Of a DNA stretch of 64,000 nt, positions 60,535 to 64,000 are shown piece by piece. Under the pieces are notes generated by a model. That model did no database searches. It was not told where the DNA came from and saw only the letters and a program-made list of their open reading frames with translations. This DNA comes from Catellatospora tritici (GTDB lineage Bacteria > Actinomycetota > Actinomycetes > Mycobacteriales > Micromonosporaceae), in assembly GCF_019083965.1 (NCBI RefSeq), contig NZ_JAHRCY010000004.1:62001-126000 (forward strand), in the 5' to 3' direction. The translations under genes and the position numbers were made by a program. The first letter of the stretch is position 1. Each line of letters begins with the position of its first letter.

Positions 60535-60866
60535 CTAAGCTCCCGGTCCCGTCGGTGCTGCGCCCAGAACGTTGCGTGAAGACACGTAATGGATTCTCTC
60601 GCCCGTGATGTCGGAAAACCTCGCTACGCCAGATCTGGAGTGGTTCAAGACCGCCCTGCACGCTGGTTGTCGCCGATACCGCAGCATCTTCCGGACGTAC
60701 AATCGATCGCATACGTGGCATTTCGTGCCCGACCAGTGCACATCGGGCGAGACTTTCCATGGGTCTCGTCGCCAAGGCGAGGCATCGCGCCACCTCGGAG
60801 CAGTCTGGTCCTTCCCCGACGAGGGACGCGTTGACGTGCGGGTGACGGAACATCGAGGAGGTAGGC
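60535..60866. other. 332-bp intergenic region
   Basis: This region separates the divergent methyltransferase and VOC genes. It contains the ribosome site GAGGAGG (60855-60861) of the VOC gene. Its base composition is lower in GC than the surrounding genes. Short frames in both directions (for example from 60605 on the plus strand) show no family match and no ribosome site. I see no other structure. Confidence 0.5.
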
Positions 60867-61343
60867 ATGAGCACCGAGACGGGCCAGGCAGCGGACGTCA
60901 CGCAGCCGACGATCGACATGAAGCTGGAGGTGGTGGTCCTGCCGGTCGCCGACGTCGACCGCGCGCTCGCCTTCTACCGAGGGCTGGGCTGGCGGCTGGA
61001 CGCCGAGTACGAGGCTGGCCCGACGTTCCGGATCGTGCAGCTGACACCACCGGGTTCGGCCTGCTCGGTCCACTTCGGCCGGGGACTCACCTCGGCGTCG
61101 CCCGGCTCGGCCCAGGGCACCTACCTCGTGGTCACCGACCTGGAGAAAGCACGCGAAGACCTGCTCAGCCGAGGAGTCGAGGTGAGCGGCGTCTACCACA
61201 ACGTGTACGACAGCGGCGCGCAGGAGCGGGTCGACGGCCCCAGCCCGGACGGGCGCAGCTATGCCAACTTCGCCACGTTCGCCGACCCGGACGGCAACAC
61301 CTGGGTGCTGCAAGAGGTGACCCAGCGGGCGCCGGGCCGCTGA
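60867..61343 (+). CDS. VOC-superfamily (glyoxalase/bleomycin-resistance fold) protein
   Basis: A 158-residue protein from ATG 60867, behind GAGGAGG. The fold pattern is clear: LEVVVLPVADVDRALAFYRGLGW at the start, and FADPDGNTWVLQEV at the end with the conserved Glu metal ligand. GTYLVVTDLEKAREDLLSRGVEV links the two beta-alpha-beta halves. Members are metal-dependent lyases and dioxygenases or drug-binding resistance proteins. The usual first His ligand position is occupied by Glu or Val here, so metal binding is uncertain. Function unknown. Confidence 0.88.
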   Translation: MSTETGQAADVTQPTIDMKLEVVVLPVADVDRALAFYRGLGWRLDAEYEAGPTFRIVQLTPPGSACSVHFGRGLTSASPGSAQGTYLVVTDLEKAREDLLSRGVEVSGVYHNVYDSGAQERVDGPSPDGRSYANFATFADPDGNTWVLQEVTQRAPGR

Positions 61344-61411
61344 CCAGGGCCTCGCCGATCCGAAGTCAGATCCCGGTCCGGGCGCGGCGTCGGCCCGGTG
61401 ACCGAACGCGA

Positions 61412-61444
61412 CGCGGCCGGGCGTCAGGTCGACGCCCGGCCGCG
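61412..61444. terminator. Bidirectional hairpin terminator
   Basis: A perfect 14-bp stem (61412-61425 with 61431-61444) and the loop AGGTC lie between the convergent VOC and GH6 genes. Confidence 0.8.
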
Positions 61445-61458
61445 GTGGCGGTAGGGGC

Positions 61459-62928
61459 TCAGCCGCAGGTGGCGCCGTTGAGCTTGAACACGGTCGGGTT
61501 GGTGTTGGTGCCGCTGAAGGTGGCCTGGAAGCCGAAGGACGTGCTGGCGTTGGTGGCCAGCGAGCCGTTGTGCCCGGCGTTCTTGGCGGTGACCGCGGTG
61601 CCGCTCTGGGTCAGCACGGTGTTCCAGGCGTTGGTGATCTGCTGGTTGCCCGCGTAGGTCCAGGTGACGGTCCAGGCGGTGATGGCCGTACCGCGGTTGG
61701 TCAGGGTGACCGTGGCGGTGAAGCCGTTGCTCCACTGGCTGTCCACCCGGTACGCCACCGTGCAGGCCCCGGCCGGGATGCTCGCCGACGGCGAGGGCGA
61801 AGCCGACGGAGATGGTGAGGGTGAAGCCGACGGGGACGTCGACGGGGACGGGGAGGCCGACCGCGAGGGGGACGGGGACGGCGAGGTCGGCGGGGACGAC
61901 GGCGGCACCGACGGGCTCGGCGGCGGGCTGGTCACCACGCCGTTCTGGGCCAGGGAGTACGCCAGGTCCGGTACGAACGTGCCGGCTGACGAGGCGCAGC
62001 CGTCGGCCTCGCCGGGCGGCTTGACCCACAGGAACGCGTCGACGGTCGCCTCGTTGGTGGCCGTGGTCGGCGCGACGCCGGTGCCCCGGCCGGCCGGGTC
62101 GCACCATTCGCTGCCCAGCGGGCCCTTGCCGTTGCGGCTGACGTCGATGACCTGGTGCAGGTTGGAGTTGCCCAGGGCGTTGACCACGTTGCGGCCGAAG
62201 GTGACCTCGTCGGCGGTCCAGCGGAAGTTGGAGACGTTGGAGAAGAACCCGGCGGCGTTGGCCACGCCCGCGGCCTGCAGTCGAGAGGCGGTGTCGGCGG
62301 CGCTGTTCCAGGCGGAGTGTCCGGCGTCGAGGTACACCTTGACGCTCGGGTTGACCTGCTTGAGTTTGCCGACGGCGTAGCTGAGCGCCGAGTTGCGGTC
62401 GGCCTTCTCCGTGGCCGACAGGCAGGTCTGCAGTGCCAGGGAGTCTGGCTCGAGGATGACCACGGCGGTGCGGGTGCCCAGCCCGGCGGCGAAGGCGTCG
62501 ACCCACGTCCGGTACGCGCTGTAGCTGGGCGCGCCACCGGCGCTGGCCCCGCCGCAGTCGCGGTTGGGGATCATGTAGGCGACCAGCACCGGGATCTGGT
62601 TGACCGCGTTGGCGGCGTTGACGTACGAGGTGACCTGCGACTGGATCGTGCTCTGGTTGTACGACGAGAACCACCGCGCCTGCGGCTGGCTGCCGATGCG
62701 CTGGCTGATCAGCGAAGCCCGCGAGTCGTTGGGGTTGGCGGCCAGCCACTGGTTCACGGCCGAGGTCGGGTCGCGGTAGAAGCTGCCGGTCAGCGTGCCG
62801 GCCGCCGCTTCGCCGCTGCCCAGTAGCAGGCCGGCGAGGGTGGCGGTGGCTACGACGGACACTGCGGAGACCGCGGCGGCGATCATCCGGGTGCGGCGTC
62901 GCGGTGATGGCGTGAGATCGGGTTTCAA
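61459..62928 (-). CDS. Secreted GH6 cellulase (endoglucanase/cellobiohydrolase) with C-terminal CBM2
   Basis: A 489-residue secreted enzyme if TTG 62928 is the start; AGGAG lies 6 bases upstream, and an ATG at 63000 is an alternative without a ribosome site. The signal peptide has PSPRRRTRMIAAAVSAVSVVATATLAGLLLG and ends near GEAAAG. The GH6 domain shows AYMIPNRDCGG and VVILEPDSLAL, whose Asp residues serve acid/base chemistry in this inverting family, and DAGHSAW. After a Ser/Pro repeat linker (about residues 330-382), a CBM2 domain (CTVAYRVDSQWSNGFTATVTLTN to the final Cys) binds cellulose. It degrades beta-1,4-glucan outside the cell, consistent with a soil saprophyte. Confidence 0.92.
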   Translation of the reverse strand: MKPDLTPSPRRRTRMIAAAVSAVSVVATATLAGLLLGSGEAAAGTLTGSFYRDPTSAVNQWLAANPNDSRASLISQRIGSQPQARWFSSYNQSTIQSQVTSYVNAANAVNQIPVLVAYMIPNRDCGGASAGGAPSYSAYRTWVDAFAAGLGTRTAVVILEPDSLALQTCLSATEKADRNSALSYAVGKLKQVNPSVKVYLDAGHSAWNSAADTASRLQAAGVANAAGFFSNVSNFRWTADEVTFGRNVVNALGNSNLHQVIDVSRNGKGPLGSEWCDPAGRGTGVAPTTATNEATVDAFLWVKPPGEADGCASSAGTFVPDLAYSLAQNGVVTSPPPSPSVPPSSPPTSPSPSPSRSASPSPSTSPSASPSPSPSASPSPSASIPAGACTVAYRVDSQWSNGFTATVTLTNRGTAITAWTVTWTYAGNQQITNAWNTVLTQSGTAVTAKNAGHNGSLATNASTSFGFQATFSGTNTNPTVFKLNGATCG

Positions 62929-63152
62929 CGCATCTCCTGGAGACGTCTGTGATTGATCAGCATGATGCTGCCCAGACTTGTCCACTACGGACGCGCGCAT
63001 TCACGGCGGCACCGCGGGTCGAATCTGCCCTTCACCCGCGCTGCGCCCACCAGACTCCCGGGCCATCATCGCGTCCGCGCCCACAGCTCGTCAACGCGGC
63101 CGCGGTCAACCCGCCGGACAGCGGTGGCCGGGAGAGGCATCTTGAGCGCGGT

Positions 63153-63184
63153 GCGGGCGGACGGCGATACGGCCGTCCGCCCGC
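63153..63184 (-). terminator. Hairpin terminator of the metalloprotease gene
   Basis: A perfect 13-bp stem (63153-63165 with 63172-63184) with a 6-base loop begins 17 bases after the metalloprotease stop on the minus strand. Confidence 0.8.
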
Positions 63185-63200
63185 GCCGGTGTCGCCATGG

Positions 63201-64000
63201 TTACGGGCAGCTCGGCTCGCCGGACTGGACCGGAACGCTGACCGCGTTCCACGCGGCCTTGACCGCGTTGAACTCGACGCAGCTGCCGGGGTACTGGCTC
63301 TTGGCCGCCGTCAGCGTCCAGAGCCGGTACTTGAGGTAGCTGCTCGAGGTGGTCTTCATCAGCATCGCGCCGTAGAAGATCTTCATGGCCTTCTGTACGC
63401 CGATGCCGGTGACGGTGGTGCTGTTGCAGGTCGGGCTCACCGGCTGGCCGGAGGCGTTGCTGCCGATGGCGACCAGGTAGAACCAGTGGTTGCCCGGACC
63501 GGCCGCGGCGTGGACCTCAGTGCCGGGGATGCTGCTGGAGTAGCAGTTCGGGTGCCCCTTCAGCGACGGGTTGTACATGTTGCGGATGGGCCCGCTGCCG
63601 GACAGGTTGATCTCCTCGCCGACCAGGAAGTCGGACGGGTCGTTGGGGTTGGCCGCGTAGAACTCCGTGGACGCGCCGAAGACGTCGGCCACGAACTCCT
63701 GGGTGCCACTGCGCGAGATGCCGCCGGGGGTGGTGTCGTCGACGCCGTGGCCCATCTCGTGGGCGATGACGTCGGTGGCACCGATCCAGGAGCCGGCGCT
63801 GTTCTTGCCGATCTGGACCTGCGTACCGTCGTAGTAGGCGTTGAGCTGGTTCAGGCCGACCCGGATCGGCCAGGCGCCGCCCGAGCCGTTCATGCCGTTG
63901 CGGCCCAGCCACGCGCTGAGCATCGAGGCTTCCTTCTCCGCGCCGTACAGGGCGTCGACGCAGCCGGTCTCCCGGTTGCTGCCCACACCGTTGCCCCACA
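63201..64000 (-). CDS. M4-family (thermolysin-like) metalloprotease, C-terminal part (5' end outside window)
   Basis: The last 266 residues of a secreted neutral metalloprotease. The zinc motif is IAHEMGHGVDD, and the third ligand Glu lies in TQEFVADVFGAST, the M4 arrangement. WGNGVGSNRETGCVDALYG at the window edge and AGPGNHWFYLVAIG, whose His stabilises the transition state, are also family-typical. The gene runs out of the window at 64000, so the signal peptide and propeptide are not visible. There is no C-terminal carbohydrate-binding or PPC domain after the protease. Confidence 0.92.
   Translation of the reverse strand, partial: WGNGVGSNRETGCVDALYGAEKEASMLSAWLGRNGMNGSGGAWPIRVGLNQLNAYYDGTQVQIGKNSAGSWIGATDVIAHEMGHGVDDTTPGGISRSGTQEFVADVFGASTEFYAANPNDPSDFLVGEEINLSGSGPIRNMYNPSLKGHPNCYSSSIPGTEVHAAAGPGNHWFYLVAIGSNASGQPVSPTCNSTTVTGIGVQKAMKIFYGAMLMKTTSSSYLKYRLWTLTAAKSQYPGSCVEFNAVKAAWNAVSVPVQSGEPSCP

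Noticed and set aside
60605..60866. A possible small DUF397-like protein upstream of the VOC gene
   Set aside because: Only a few residues (LEWFKTA) recall the family start, there is no ribosome site, and the continuation does not fit.
61790..61920. The Ser/Pro/Gly-coding repeat tract as a CRISPR or other repeat array
   Set aside because: It is the low-complexity linker of the GH6-CBM2 cellulase, in frame and imperfectly repeated, with no unique spacers.

Overview
The window is high-GC DNA with actinomycete-style genes: GTG and TTG starts, secreted CBM proteins, AfsR/SARP and LuxR regulators, RHS proteins and a GH6 cellulase. A filamentous actinomycete is certain from this. Micromonosporaceae is my best guess, but it is not proven by the sequence.

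Left flank (1-10 kb): the end of a secreted FG-GAP/VCBS protein, a 2115-aa secreted RHS-repeat protein with a variable C-terminal tip, and a convergent XRE-BTAD-NB-ARC-TPR (AfsR-type) regulator.

Centre, part A (10.1-17.3 kb): a stand-alone NRPS A-T gene, then a C-A-T-TE module fused to an MFS exporter and broken by a single-base frameshift near 15.53 kb. Insertion zone (17.4-29 kb): genes with no evident link to a peptide pathway. These are an aldo/keto reductase, a cupin, a small HhH protein, a CBM6-DUF1996 protein, a secreted beta-sandwich protein, a histidine kinase/response regulator pair, a TOPRIM protein, a small secreted peptide, a NYN-OST-HTH protein, an MMPL transporter and an internally deleted MGT glycosyltransferase. 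It may separate two parts of one cluster or two independent loci.

Centre, part B (29-56.4 kb): the main biosynthetic gene cluster. One minus-strand operon holds an ABC exporter (ATPase and two permeases), a VioD-like PLP enzyme (capreomycidine-synthase type) and a LuxR regulator. A second minus-strand operon holds a NodU/TobZ-type carbamoyltransferase, an MbtH-like protein, a D-2-hydroxyacid dehydrogenase, a VioC-like Fe(II)/2-oxoglutarate oxygenase and a possible C39-fold protein. A plus-strand run of eleven tightly spaced genes holds an A-T-C-T NRPS, a second VioC-like oxygenase, a class V aminotransferase, a Val-coded A-T protein, two P450s, two type II thioesterases (one with Cys in place of the nucleophile Ser), a YcaQ/AlkX-like DNA glycosylase, a GT5 glycogen-synthase-like enzyme and a GH77 4-alpha-glucanotransferase. 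The VioC plus VioD pairing predicts 3-hydroxyarginine and then capreomycidine-type chemistry. The glycosylase predicts that the product, or a by-product, damages DNA. I do not recognise this combination of genes as a described cluster.

Right flank (56.4-64 kb): a HEAT-repeat protein and a MerR-HEAT fusion behind a textbook MerR promoter, a small hypothetical protein, a CYTH-like protein, a methyltransferase, a VOC protein, a secreted GH6-CBM2 cellulase and the end of an M4 metalloprotease cut by the window edge. No tRNA, rRNA, CRISPR array, insertion sequence or phage gene was recognised.
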